Assembly: GCA_017303655.1 (NCBI GenBank) | Contig: JAFLCE010000018.1 | Coordinates: 1 to 53,360 of the forward strand | From: Anaerolineae bacterium | GTDB taxonomy: Bacteria > Chloroflexota > Anaerolineae > Anaerolineales > Villigracilaceae | Length of the DNA stretch: 53,360 nucleotides | Reading direction: 5' to 3' | Shown here: positions 24,521 to 33,169 of the stretch, piece after piece | Layout of the letters: the number at the start of each line of letters is the position of its first letter | Position numbering within the stretch: position 1 is the stretch's first letter | Position numbers and translations under genes: made by a program | The notes under the pieces: generated by a model | Seen by the model: the letters and a program-made list of their open reading frames with translations, nothing else | Told to the model about the DNA's origin: nothing | Database searches by the model: none

Positions 24521-27500
24521 TTACTTATTCACCAGAACAAAGGTTCCGGTGAAATTTACAGTTGCGACAAACCTCAGTTTGTCATCCAGATGCCCACCTT
24601 GTCCAACATTTCGTCCATCTCCGAGCTGAAGTCCATCGGTTAATTCGACCCATTCGACGCCATTCCAATATAAGATTGCCAAATCTTCTCTTAAAATTTC
24701 TTCCGGAACAACGAAAATCAAACTCATAAATGGGAATGTTTGATTAGTAACTTCAACCCAACTACTGCCGTTCCAGTATATATAGAGCGAGCCTGAGGTA
24801 TCAGAGGCGCTAGAGAAATCAACCAGACCTGACTCATTTCCGAGCCCAACCAATCTGCCTTCATTGTAAATATCCAAGATGAAAGCTGAGACAAAAGTTG
24901 ATTCATCAGGAAGCGGGTCCATTAATCCTGTTTCTGGAATTTCAGCCAATCGTGCAGAGTCAATAATCGGGCATGGAATGTACACGCTATCGCCATTTTC
25001 AAGTGTAAGAACAGTTCCACTGTAGGAAGTGCAATTCAAATCAACAATTTGTCGATCCAACTCATTCTTTTCATTAATAGGAAGTGGGGGCAATTGAATT
25101 TCTGGAATGTCTTCATCATCCCCGTCATCGTCATCATCGTCGTCACCATCGCTTGGGAAAACAGGGTAATTAAAACAACCATTTGAAATTAGATTTAAGC
25201 GGTCCCCATTGACAGCCAGATTATTATCAATGTCATTCCCAAAATCTGTGCCGATCAATATCAGATATCCATTCAAATCTGTATCGATTTGAGTACCACC
25301 ATTATTTATTACGACACTACACAAAACAGTAGCATCTCCTGGCGCATCAAGATACAGCCCGCCTGTGCCATTATTTTGCACATTTGAGTTTTCAATGTAG
25401 ATATTATTGCCTGCATATACCAACATCCCCTCATTCGTATTACCGCTAAAAATATTAGTACCAAGCAGATTAAAGTTCCCTGAAGTGGAAAACTCTGCAC
25501 CTACCCCATTAGAGCTAGAGGAAATGCTTTCCGCATTAATATCACCCAATGACGATCCTACGATCCCATAATTGGTGTTCGTAGCAAAAAAGTTTACGCC
25601 CGCAATTGTAAGTGTACCGCTTGTTGACGTAAGGTTTGCGCCATCTGTAGCATTCCCAGTTGCCGTCAAATTCGCTACTGAAGCATTCCCCACTGATTCA
25701 AGGGAAATACCTATATCGCCATTGTTATTAAAAGCGTTTATCCCAGATAATGTTACAGTTCCAGTAAACGTTAACTCTGCTCCACTGCCACCATTCAGTT
25801 CGGCAGTGATGTTTTCAAGCAAGACACCATTAACAGCCTCAATCAATAAGCCAGAGTTTCTATTGTTGTTAAACTGGTTTGACCCTGCAAGAGTAAGGTC
25901 TCCAAGACTGTTCACTTCTAACCCATTACCAACCCCGCCAGCGCCATTTGAATCAGCAGAAATATTTTCCAAATTTACATTTCCAGCTGCATCAACGAAC
26001 AAACCGTTCTCTTGATTTCCGTCAAAGCTATTCACTCCTGACACAGTGACTGTGCTAAGAGAATTCAGCTCTGCGCCACTGGTGCCGTTGGTAGAGGCAG
26101 TAATATTCTCAATGTCAATAGAACCTGTTGCGTCGATAAACAATCCGGCAATTTGATTATCCTCAAATATATTAGTGCCACTCATCACTACGCTTCCAGA
26201 GGAGGATAATTCTGCTCCACTGCCGTCATTATCATTTGCAGAGATATTTTCCACATCGATAACAGCATTTATGCCAGTTACAGAAATGTTCAAACCAGAA
26301 TCGGTGTTGTTCTCAAAAATGTTATTTCCAGTAATGGTTACTCCCAAAACGGACTGCAGATCAGCCCCATAACCGCCATTTCCAGATGCTGTTAAATTTT
26401 CGGCATCAATACTACCAAGCGCCTCGGCGTATAAACCATCTGTAGAATTATTATTGAATTGATTGATACCCGTAATGGATATATCTCCGCCAGCTTGAAG
26501 GATGACGCTATTGGCTTCGGCATCAAGGTTTTCTGCATCAATATTACCTGTCGTTTCAATATACAAACCGTTGCCAGTATTTGTGTCGAAACTGTTTGTC
26601 CCTAATATTGAGGCATTTGCAGCATAGAGTTCAACACCGTCTTCGCCGTTGGTTTCTGCCGAAATATTTTCAGCATCAATATTTCCAATTGCTTCAATAT
26701 ATAAACCATCATTTGCATTATTGTCAAAAATATTACTTCCGACAATCGAAACATTTGCACCCGTGTTGATCTCGGCGCCACTACCAATCCCACCAGCGCC
26801 ATTTTGGGTGGCAGAAATATTTTCCAAATCAACGTCGCCAGTAGCCTCCACGTATAAGCCGGTGGCATTATTACTATCAAATAGATTGGTACCAGAAATA
26901 ATCACACTGCCACCAGCGTATATTTCGGCACCACCAGCGTCATTACTTGTAACATCCATATCAGAAAGGTCGATATCACCATCAGCGTTAACAACCAAAC
27001 CTGTGCTGGTGTTGTCTGAGAAACTGCTAGCACCAGAAACAACTACATCACTAAGCGAGGTGATGTCTGCACCAGAAATTCCATTTTGGTCAGCCGTAAC
27101 ATTGGCAATATCAACAACGCCATCCGCATTAATATCCAAGCCTGACCCTGTGTTGCCAGAGAAGTTATTGGTTCCAGTTATGGTTACATTTCCGCCAGTA
27201 ATTCCAGTTAGCAAGACAGTCAATTCAACGCCATTGCTGGAAACACCAGTATTATTCGTAGAGCTAATATCTTCGAGAAAAATATCAGCGTCTGTTGTTT
27301 CTATAGTTAACCCAGTGGAGTTGGTTGTAATCGACAGATCATTTACAATAACATCAGCTCCCCAATTTTGAATCGTGATCGGGACTGAAAAAGCTGTGGA
27401 GCCAGTAATAGTTCCAGCAGCCGTTCCATTCCAACCACCCTGGATTGTCAGCGAGAAATTACTCCATGTAGTGAAATTAGTATTTGTACCATCAATGTCC

Positions 27501-28072
27501 ACAGCTGAAGCAGACAGGTCTGTACCAGCTGTAATCCAAATTACCCCATCTGCAGCAGGTTCAGCAATATTACCGCTATCTACGTCATCGATCAAATCAA
27601 ACAACGTAGCATATGAAGCCGTGCATCCACCGGTGTTGGGAATTGGCGGGACTCCATCTGGGCACCAAATAGGATCTCCCACCAAAATGGCTTCAGCAGC
27701 GGTTTGTGTGGCTAGAGGTTCAACTTGATCACCTACTTGAATCACAATTTCTGTCTCTGATGGGAGACTTGCTAGAAGTTCAGGCACTGTGACATCTGGC
27801 GTTTCAGGCTCAGGGTCTGACTCTGGTGCTTCAGTTGAAATTGGCGACTCTATTGGGAGAACTTCATCAGCAGGGGCTGTTGGTTCCTCAGTTTGCTGAA
27901 CTTCAGTAGGAACCGGCTCCTCTGTAGGAACTTCTACAGGAGGCAAAACCACTTCTTCGGTTGGGGCTGGAGGCGTTGAATCATCCGCTACAACGTTAGC
28001 AGGAATCGATAGAGCAAGAATCAATACTGCGCTAATTGCGAGGATAAAAGTAGGATATCGCCTGATTTTCAT
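24521..28072 (-). CDS. large secreted right-handed beta-helix repeat protein
   Basis: The 1183-residue product has a signal peptide (about 1-29), a Pro/Glu/Thr-rich stalk (about 30-105), and a degenerate entry region with cysteines. Then come 13 tandem repeats of about 47 residues (298-915). Each repeat opens with a G-(T/S)-N-x-F-x-x-N-x-x-x-GL segment and contains an (E/D)N(I/L)(S/T)A-x-x-NG segment, i.e. two stacked coils. A poly-Asp linker (GDDDDDDDGDDED) and a C-terminal domain with two W-V-E-(V/L)-T motifs follow. This is a pectate-lyase-like solenoid, expected at the cell surface as an adhesin or polysaccharide-binding protein. No catalytic residues or LPXTG anchor are seen. It borders the polysaccharide locus. 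Confidence 0.85.
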   Translation of the reverse strand: MKIRRYPTFILAISAVLILALSIPANVVADDSTPPAPTEEVVLPPVEVPTEEPVPTEVQQTEEPTAPADEVLPIESPISTEAPESDPEPETPDVTVPELLASLPSETEIVIQVGDQVEPLATQTAAEAILVGDPIWCPDGVPPIPNTGGCTASYATLFDLIDDVDSGNIAEPAADGVIWITAGTDLSASAVDIDGTNTNFTTWSNFSLTIQGGWNGTAAGTITGSTAFSVPITIQNWGADVIVNDLSITTNSTGLTIETTDADIFLEDISSTNNTGVSSNGVELTVLLTGITGGNVTITGTNNFSGNTGSGLDINADGVVDIANVTADQNGISGADITSLSDVVVSGASSFSDNTSTGLVVNADGDIDLSDMDVTSNDAGGAEIYAGGSVIISGTNLFDSNNATGLYVEATGDVDLENISATQNGAGGIGSGAEINTGANVSIVGSNIFDNNANDGLYIEAIGNIDAENISAETNGEDGVELYAANASILGTNSFDTNTGNGLYIETTGNIDAENLDAEANSVILQAGGDISITGINQFNNNSTDGLYAEALGSIDAENLTASGNGGYGADLQSVLGVTITGNNIFENNTDSGLNISVTGINAVIDVENISANDNDGSGAELSSSGSVVMSGTNIFEDNQIAGLFIDATGSIDIENITASTNGTSGAELNSLSTVTVSGVNSFDGNQENGLFVDAAGNVNLENISADSNGAGGVGNGLEVNSLGDLTLAGSNQFNNNRNSGLLIEAVNGVLLENITAELNGGSGAELTFTGTVTLSGINAFNNNGDIGISLESVGNASVANLTATGNATDGANLTSTSGTLTIAGVNFFATNTNYGIVGSSLGDINAESISSSSNGVGAEFSTSGNFNLLGTNIFSGNTNEGMLVYAGNNIYIENSNVQNNGTGGLYLDAPGDATVLCSVVINNGGTQIDTDLNGYLILIGTDFGNDIDNNLAVNGDRLNLISNGCFNYPVFPSDGDDDDDDDGDDEDIPEIQLPPLPINEKNELDRQIVDLNCTSYSGTVLTLENGDSVYIPCPIIDSARLAEIPETGLMDPLPDESTFVSAFILDIYNEGRLVGLGNESGLVDFSSASDTSGSLYIYWNGSSWVEVTNQTFPFMSLIFVVPEEILREDLAILYWNGVEWVELTDGLQLGDGRNVGQGGHLDDKLRFVATVNFTGTFVLVNK
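25328..27181 (-). repeat. 13 tandem coding repeats of the beta-helix protein
   Basis: Residues 298-915 of the protein divide into 13 units of 44-51 residues. The asparagine ladder N-x-F-x-x-N and the GL(Y/F/N)(I/V)(E/D)A segment are present in most units. The units have diverged, so the DNA copies are not identical. Confidence 0.8.
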
Positions 28073-28127
28073 AGTTTATTCCGAATAATAATAAGATAAA
28101 GTAAGGTGAATTAACAGAACTGTAAAT

Positions 28128-28157
28128 AGTATAATCCTATATTGCAATTATTTCAAA
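28128..28157 (-). promoter_or_regulatory. possible promoter of the beta-helix gene
   Basis: On the minus strand TTTGAA (28157-28152) and TATACT (28133-28128) are 18 bases apart, leaving a leader of about 45 bases. The surrounding 230-base divergent intergenic region is AT-rich and holds no other recognisable element apart from a TATAAT at 28284 facing the plus-strand gene. Confidence 0.35.
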
Positions 28158-28303
28158 CAGGACAATAGTACTGTAACTATACGAAATTATCAGCCCAGAA
28201 GGTTGACTGAAATCGAATTATAGAATACCCTTCAGGCGGTAAAAATCTCCCTAGTGGGAATGTTAAGAACATTTTCTAATTCATATAATAAAGAGATTGT
28301 AAT

Positions 28304-29416
28304 ATGCTGAAAGCCCATATAAAAAAAATACAGGACTTAAAATCTTTCAAAAAACTTGATACGCAGTGGAATAACCTTCTGGCGATCAGCCCTATAAAAA
28401 GCGCGTTTCTTTCTTGGGAGTGGTTATATAGTTGGTGGAATGTTTACGGAGATGATAGAAAGCTGTGGATCGTTAGTGTCTGGAAGGATGAGAAGCTTGT
28501 TGGTTTAGCTCCACTTATGTTAGAAACCAGGAAAAAATCAGGGGCAATGCTAAAGTTTCTGGTTAACATGGGAACCCCGCAAAGTGACGCGGGTGGTTTT
28601 TTGTTTGATCCATCCATTGAAGGTGTAGTAGACAAACTTGTCACCTACATTCTTCAACATAAATCAGAATGGGATATTGCCGAGTTGAATGTTCTCCATT
28701 ATGACGGAAAGGAGCGAGAAGCCCTTACCCGCCTTGCCAGCCCGGAGAAGTTCTACATTAAAGAAGAAATCAATGACCACTATTATGTTGGGTTGGATAC
28801 TGATTGGGAAATATACAATAAACGACTGAGTAAAAAATTCTTACATAATCTGCGACGCGCTTCTAGACTGGCAGACGAGATGGGTTTAGTTGAAATCCGT
28901 CACTATACTGGCAGTTCGGTTAAGTCAGAATTAATTCAGGAATTGATCAAGATCAATCGCCAATCTCATTATCCACGTTTATATCGCTCTAAAGAAGAAC
29001 AAGGGTTGCTTTTTGAGCTAATTCGTAACGGCGGCGAGAATCACAACTGGCTGGATATTTACATCCTACATATCAATAATGAGGCAATCGCATACGAATA
29101 TGGTTTTGTACATGAAGGTCGATTTGAATCGTGGCGTGCCGGATTCAACACTTCTATGCCTCAAAATATTTCAGTCGGTAAGTTACTTTCTATGAAAGTC
29201 ATCCAAAAGTGCATCCAGGAAGGGTATCAAGAAATCGACTTCCTGCGCGGCGATGAAGCATACAAATTAGAATGGAAGCCAGATCAAAAAAAATATAGTA
29301 ATTTACGTTTGTTTAATAAAGGCAAATTATCGGCAATATTATCCTATCGCTGGCTTCACAATGTAAAACCCATCATCAAAGAAATCAAAGGAAGCATTCG
29401 TCGTAGTAAACAATAA
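28304..29416 (+). CDS. CelD/BioF2-like GNAT-fold acyltransferase, copy 1
   Basis: The 370-residue protein carries the N-terminal signature SAFLSWEWLYSWWNVYG (about 33-49), found in CelD-type acetyltransferases of polysaccharide loci. KLVGLAPLMLE follows. A C-terminal GNAT-like half contains GRFESWRAGFNTS, SVGKLLSMKVIQKC and EIDFLRGDEAYKLEWKP. Such enzymes are thought to N-acylate sugars or lipids during exopolysaccharide assembly. There is no signal peptide; it acts in the cytoplasm. It is paralogous to the next gene along its whole length. AGAG lies upstream of the ATG. Confidence 0.75.
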   Translation: MLKAHIKKIQDLKSFKKLDTQWNNLLAISPIKSAFLSWEWLYSWWNVYGDDRKLWIVSVWKDEKLVGLAPLMLETRKKSGAMLKFLVNMGTPQSDAGGFLFDPSIEGVVDKLVTYILQHKSEWDIAELNVLHYDGKEREALTRLASPEKFYIKEEINDHYYVGLDTDWEIYNKRLSKKFLHNLRRASRLADEMGLVEIRHYTGSSVKSELIQELIKINRQSHYPRLYRSKEEQGLLFELIRNGGENHNWLDIYILHINNEAIAYEYGFVHEGRFESWRAGFNTSMPQNISVGKLLSMKVIQKCIQEGYQEIDFLRGDEAYKLEWKPDQKKYSNLRLFNKGKLSAILSYRWLHNVKPIIKEIKGSIRRSKQ

Positions 29417-29479
29417 AAGTCATTTAATATTTCTTCACGCTCTCAATAAATTCAACACCATATCTCTTAGAGGTCACAG

Positions 29480-30580
29480 ATGCAAGAAATCATTGTTCGA
29501 CACATTCGCACCTTGGAAGAATTTGCAAGTTTGAAGGAAGAATGGGGAAAACTTATCGAAGCGAGAGAACAAAAGACCGCCTTCCTTACCTGGGAGTGGC
29601 TGCATGCATGGTGGAAAAATTACGGCGAAAAAAAAGAACTTTGGCTTCTTACAACCTGGCATGAAGGTAAGTTAGTAGGAGCCGCGCCATTAATGCTTGG
29701 AGTTGAAAAACGTTTGGGGTTATCGTTTCGTCATTTGCAATCACTCGGTAAACCGAATACAGATGAATGGGATGTTCTGGCTCTTTCAAACCCAGAAGCA
29801 GTTGTTCAAGCAATATTCAGCTATATCAACGACAACAAAAATCAGTGGGATTCGATCGAGTTGTGTGAGCTAAATTCGGAATCTTCGATGGTTCCGCTTA
29901 TCAAAAGCCAGTTCGGCGCATTGAGCTTACATATACTTCATTCTACAAACGACCATTACTATATATCCACTGCAGAAGCCTGGGATGATTATTGGAAATC
30001 ACTTTCCAAGAACACACGTGATAGCATTGAAAAAAGATACAAGCAAGGGAAAAAGAAACTCAATCTTGAATTCGAATACATTCGCGGAAGTGATGTCACC
30101 TGGCAACACTTTGATACTATTTTTGCAATCAATGAAAAAGGCAGATATCCAGAAAAATATGGGTCTGAACAGGAAAGATCCTTTCTCAAAGACCTTGTGG
30201 CAGGCATGCATGAAAAGCAGTGGCTAGAGATATTTTTCCTTCACATGGATAATCAACCTGTAGCTTTTGATTATGGGTTTAACATAGATGGAAAATTTGA
30301 AGACTGGCGTACTGGCTATGATATGAATTACTCCACCCAGGCAGCTGGAAAGATTTTGCTTTACCTTATGCTAAAACAACAATTTGAAGGCACCCAGCAC
30401 CATTTTGACTTCCTGCGCGGTGCCTACGAATATAAAACCCAATGGAATCCCAAAGGACGGGAGTTTAGCACGATTATTGCAATCAAGCGATTCCATTTAC
30501 CCGCCAGACTTATCTTAGATATCCTGCCACGTATATGGAGGTGGATTAAACTCAATATATTACGCAGGCGACCAAATTAG
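29480..30580 (+). CDS. CelD/BioF2-like GNAT-fold acyltransferase, copy 2
   Basis: The 366-residue protein has the same organisation as its upstream neighbour: TAFLTWEWLHAWWKNYGEKKELW near residues 31-53, KLVGAAPLMLG, NDHYYIST in place of NDHYYVGL, DGKFEDWRTGYDMN, AAGKILLYLMLKQQ and FDFLRGAYEYKTQWNP. Retention of the same blocks shows tandem duplication followed by divergence, perhaps to acylate two different residues. AGAGGT precedes the ATG. Its 3' end overlaps the convergent deacetylase gene by four bases, leaving no room for a terminator. Confidence 0.75.
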   Translation: MQEIIVRHIRTLEEFASLKEEWGKLIEAREQKTAFLTWEWLHAWWKNYGEKKELWLLTTWHEGKLVGAAPLMLGVEKRLGLSFRHLQSLGKPNTDEWDVLALSNPEAVVQAIFSYINDNKNQWDSIELCELNSESSMVPLIKSQFGALSLHILHSTNDHYYISTAEAWDDYWKSLSKNTRDSIEKRYKQGKKKLNLEFEYIRGSDVTWQHFDTIFAINEKGRYPEKYGSEQERSFLKDLVAGMHEKQWLEIFFLHMDNQPVAFDYGFNIDGKFEDWRTGYDMNYSTQAAGKILLYLMLKQQFEGTQHHFDFLRGAYEYKTQWNPKGREFSTIIAIKRFHLPARLILDILPRIWRWIKLNILRRRPN

Positions 30581-31554
30581 CTACGCGTCTTGTTGCCCAC
30601 CTCCCCCATCGTCAATGATTGCATTCCATATAACGAACGCAAAGCAGCATATTCAGAAAGTATCTTTTCAAGAAACGCAAAGTTATCTTCAAGATTTTCA
30701 GCGAAGTCTTCTGGATGCCACCACAAATGGAATATTTGGCCCGACTGAGCCGCCTCACGCATGGAATGTTTGATACGATTTAGCCGCAATGGCTCGATCA
30801 CTCTTAAACGCCTCGAAACCGGACGCAAATACCTGCTCGCTGGAACATTGACTGGGTACCCATCTGAAGGCTGGGGAAATGCATTTGCACCCGAGACATT
30901 CAGATAAGCATCCAATACACGCATGATACGACGTGACCACTGGCGGTGCTCACTCCGTTTTGAAGGTGTACGAAACCAGAGCGATTCATTTCCACGAAAG
31001 GTTTTAATCCCATTACGGGCACAGACGTCCAAATATTCTTTTGAATATTGGTTCCTTGGAAATACTATACTTTCAACCTTGCATTGATATTTCTCTGCAG
31101 CCTTCATGGCTGCTCGAAGGTCCGCTTCAAAATCTTTTACAGTTTGTCCATTTTCTAGACAATAATAATGTGAGAAAGTATGTGTCCCTAATTCTTGATG
31201 AGGCGTGTTTAATATCTGCCGAATTAATGAGGGAGCAAAATGCAGGGGGTCTGCTGTTTCATTCTCACCAACTTCTTTGGAAAGATTATCGTATGGCGAG
31301 AGAAAACCATTTTCATATTTTGGTTTTAGCTCGGGCAAACCTGCCTGCATTTCAGTACTTGAATCAAAGAAGAGAAATCCTACCGTTGCCCAAGTAGCAT
31401 GAATATCATGCTTTTGAAACATGCCCAATAGCCTGGGAACGACCTGACGAGTCGGCATCAAATCTTTTCGATAACCGGTCGATTCGAGGTCACGTACCCC
31501 CCAAACAAGTTCAAAATCCAACGAGATGACTAAGGCGCCAGGAAGATTGGGCAT
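30577..31554 (-). CDS. polysaccharide deacetylase family protein (NodB-like)
   Basis: The 325-residue protein has a carbohydrate esterase 4-type fold. The first motif is ISLDFELVWG (D13) in place of the usual TFDDG. H125 and H129 in LGTHTFSHYYC form the metal-binding H-x3-H, and W/H-rich IFHLWWHPEDFAENL near the C-terminus supplies the last motif. It would remove acetyl groups from N-acetylated sugars of the nascent or mature polysaccharide. No signal peptide is seen, so it may act in the cytoplasm or need another route. GAGGAA precedes the ATG. It is the last gene of the minus-strand polysaccharide cluster. Confidence 0.85.
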   Translation of the reverse strand: MPNLPGALVISLDFELVWGVRDLESTGYRKDLMPTRQVVPRLLGMFQKHDIHATWATVGFLFFDSSTEMQAGLPELKPKYENGFLSPYDNLSKEVGENETADPLHFAPSLIRQILNTPHQELGTHTFSHYYCLENGQTVKDFEADLRAAMKAAEKYQCKVESIVFPRNQYSKEYLDVCARNGIKTFRGNESLWFRTPSKRSEHRQWSRRIMRVLDAYLNVSGANAFPQPSDGYPVNVPASRYLRPVSRRLRVIEPLRLNRIKHSMREAAQSGQIFHLWWHPEDFAENLEDNFAFLEKILSEYAALRSLYGMQSLTMGEVGNKTRS

Positions 31555-31565
31555 GATTCCTCAAA

Positions 31566-33038
31566 TTATTCGATCACTTCAAAATCTGTAGCAGTGGGGT
31601 CTATATTGCCACCAGCGTCAGAATTGACTTTTAGGGTACTCAATAAATTATAGCCCGTAGAGGCGTCCCAGACACCCTCATTGGCGAATGCAATGGCATA
31701 GCGTGGATTATCTTGAAGTGTCTCATATGGATCTGGTAACCACAGCGATACGTTGTATTCACCTGTAGGCAGTGTAGCAGGCAAGCGAACTTTGACTTCG
31801 AATGAGTTATTACCAGACAACCACAACCGGGGTTCAATAGGCAGTAAAATCTCAAAGCTTTCAACTCCGCTCAGGACGAGGTACACAGGTCTCGGGTTAA
31901 TGGGAGGCGCAAATCCATCATTGTTTAAATTTACAGTTAGATGCAAAATACCGCCTGGACTGGCTTCGGTATTCATCGTCGATTCTGTTAGGGAGAGGCG
32001 GTACCCCATTCGGTCCTCGATTTCTGCATAACAACCTTGTTCTTCCCAAGATGCAAGCACATCAGGATGCCAACCGTCGCCCAGCTCTGTAAAATGCAGT
32101 AAGCTCATTTCGCTCAATGCAGTTGGGCAGTCACTGCGCGGCGGATTTGGCGCGCAACTTTCACCGCCAACCGGAACAAATTGAGTGGTTTGTCCAAGGT
32201 AAGATAACTCTTCACCAAATGTGAAGACACCATCACGAGCATAGGTTTTCTCATCATTTTCACTTGCGAGAAAACAGTCGTTATGAAACCCAACGCGGGA
32301 CTGATAACTCCCCGAATACGCAAATTCCTCCGTTAGCGGAGTTGGGAAAACGCTCATAATATCCACGGGGTAACGAAAAAGTACAGAGCGATCAGAGGGC
32401 ATCGCATCGAGCAAGGCAGTCATAATTTGAAGCTTCGCTTGCTGGTCTTTATCCAGTCCATTCGTTGAAGCATGCCACTCACCCCAGGCACCAACAAAAC
32501 CAGCTTCTAACCAGACAATGACATCGGCGTTGGTTCTAAGAACTGGTGACACCTGTTCAATATGGCGAAGAATTTGTTCAAGTGACGCATCTGGCTCAGG
32601 GTTAGGATAGGGTCCATCATTGTATGCAAATCTTAAGATGGTTTTGACACCGCTTCCGCTTGACCGCATAGCATCAAAATAAGAATTCATTTGATCCAGT
32701 AGCTCTTGCGGAATGTCGCTTTCACGGTATTCATCCAACATGACGGTTGTATAAATCAGAGTAACACCATCTTCATAATATTCGTTGAAATCCAAATCAT
32801 CAAGATCACCTTCAGAGGAAAAGCCTCTTTCAGGATTTTGGAGAAATTCATCCGACACAATATATGAAGTGTTGGCACGAGATGGTTCAACCGCGGGTGT
32901 AGCTGTAAAAGTAGGGGGTGGCAAAGTAGAGGTCGGGGGAGGCGGTGTCTCTATAGGTATTTGTGTTGGCGCAAGTCCACTTGTACACGAACTGGTAAAA
33001 AACAAGAGAAGCGCGCCCATTAAAGTCAATTTTTTCAT
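31566..33038 (-). CDS. DUF4832/DUF4874 lipoprotein (glycoside hydrolase-like barrel)
   Basis: Start at 33038 (MKKLTLMG) behind GGAGAT, giving 490 residues. The signal peptide ends in the lipobox FTSSC, followed by a Pro/Thr-rich linker. The body matches the DUF4874-DUF4832 pair: LQNPERGFSSE (about 67-77), TLRFAYNDG-type strand, VWLEAGFVGAWGEWH, and a C-terminal beta domain with LHLTVNLNNDGFAPPINPRP. The barrel resembles glycoside hydrolases acting on surface glycans, but activity is unproven. It is anchored outside the cell. The gene lies between the BcsB-like gene and the deacetylase gene. Confidence 0.8.
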   Translation of the reverse strand: MKKLTLMGALLLFFTSSCTSGLAPTQIPIETPPPPTSTLPPPTFTATPAVEPSRANTSYIVSDEFLQNPERGFSSEGDLDDLDFNEYYEDGVTLIYTTVMLDEYRESDIPQELLDQMNSYFDAMRSSGSGVKTILRFAYNDGPYPNPEPDASLEQILRHIEQVSPVLRTNADVIVWLEAGFVGAWGEWHASTNGLDKDQQAKLQIMTALLDAMPSDRSVLFRYPVDIMSVFPTPLTEEFAYSGSYQSRVGFHNDCFLASENDEKTYARDGVFTFGEELSYLGQTTQFVPVGGESCAPNPPRSDCPTALSEMSLLHFTELGDGWHPDVLASWEEQGCYAEIEDRMGYRLSLTESTMNTEASPGGILHLTVNLNNDGFAPPINPRPVYLVLSGVESFEILLPIEPRLWLSGNNSFEVKVRLPATLPTGEYNVSLWLPDPYETLQDNPRYAIAFANEGVWDASTGYNLLSTLKVNSDAGGNIDPTATDFEVIE

Positions 33039-33076
33039 GTTTATCTCCATGCTTAACGAAGACGATAGTCCTATAT

Positions 33077-33122
33077 AACACCGGTTTAAGCTGAATAAAT
33101 GCATCCAGCTTAAACCGGTGTT
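33077..33122 (-). terminator. long hairpin between the BcsB-like and DUF4832 genes
   Basis: AACACCGGTTTAAGCTG (33077-33093) pairs perfectly with CAGCTTAAACCGGTGTT (33106-33122) around a 12-base loop. There is no long T-run, so it could be a weak terminator, an RNA-stabilising hairpin or a processing site 40 bases before the next start. Confidence 0.5.
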
Positions 33123-33169
33123 GGAATTTCAGCGAATCAAGTTTAGAGCCGAAAATTTAGTCTAGTGAG

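Noticed and set aside
25572-27728. Plus-strand open frames (up to 240 codons) opposite the beta-helix gene
   Set aside because: They mirror the repeat composition of the minus-strand gene and consist of Ser/Pro/Leu-rich sequence without motifs. The minus-strand gene has a signal peptide and regular repeats.
24521-28072. CRISPR array or DNA-level satellite suggested by the regular repeats
   Set aside because: The repeats are about 140 bases, diverged, in frame and make a coherent protein solenoid; there are no short identical repeats with unique spacers.
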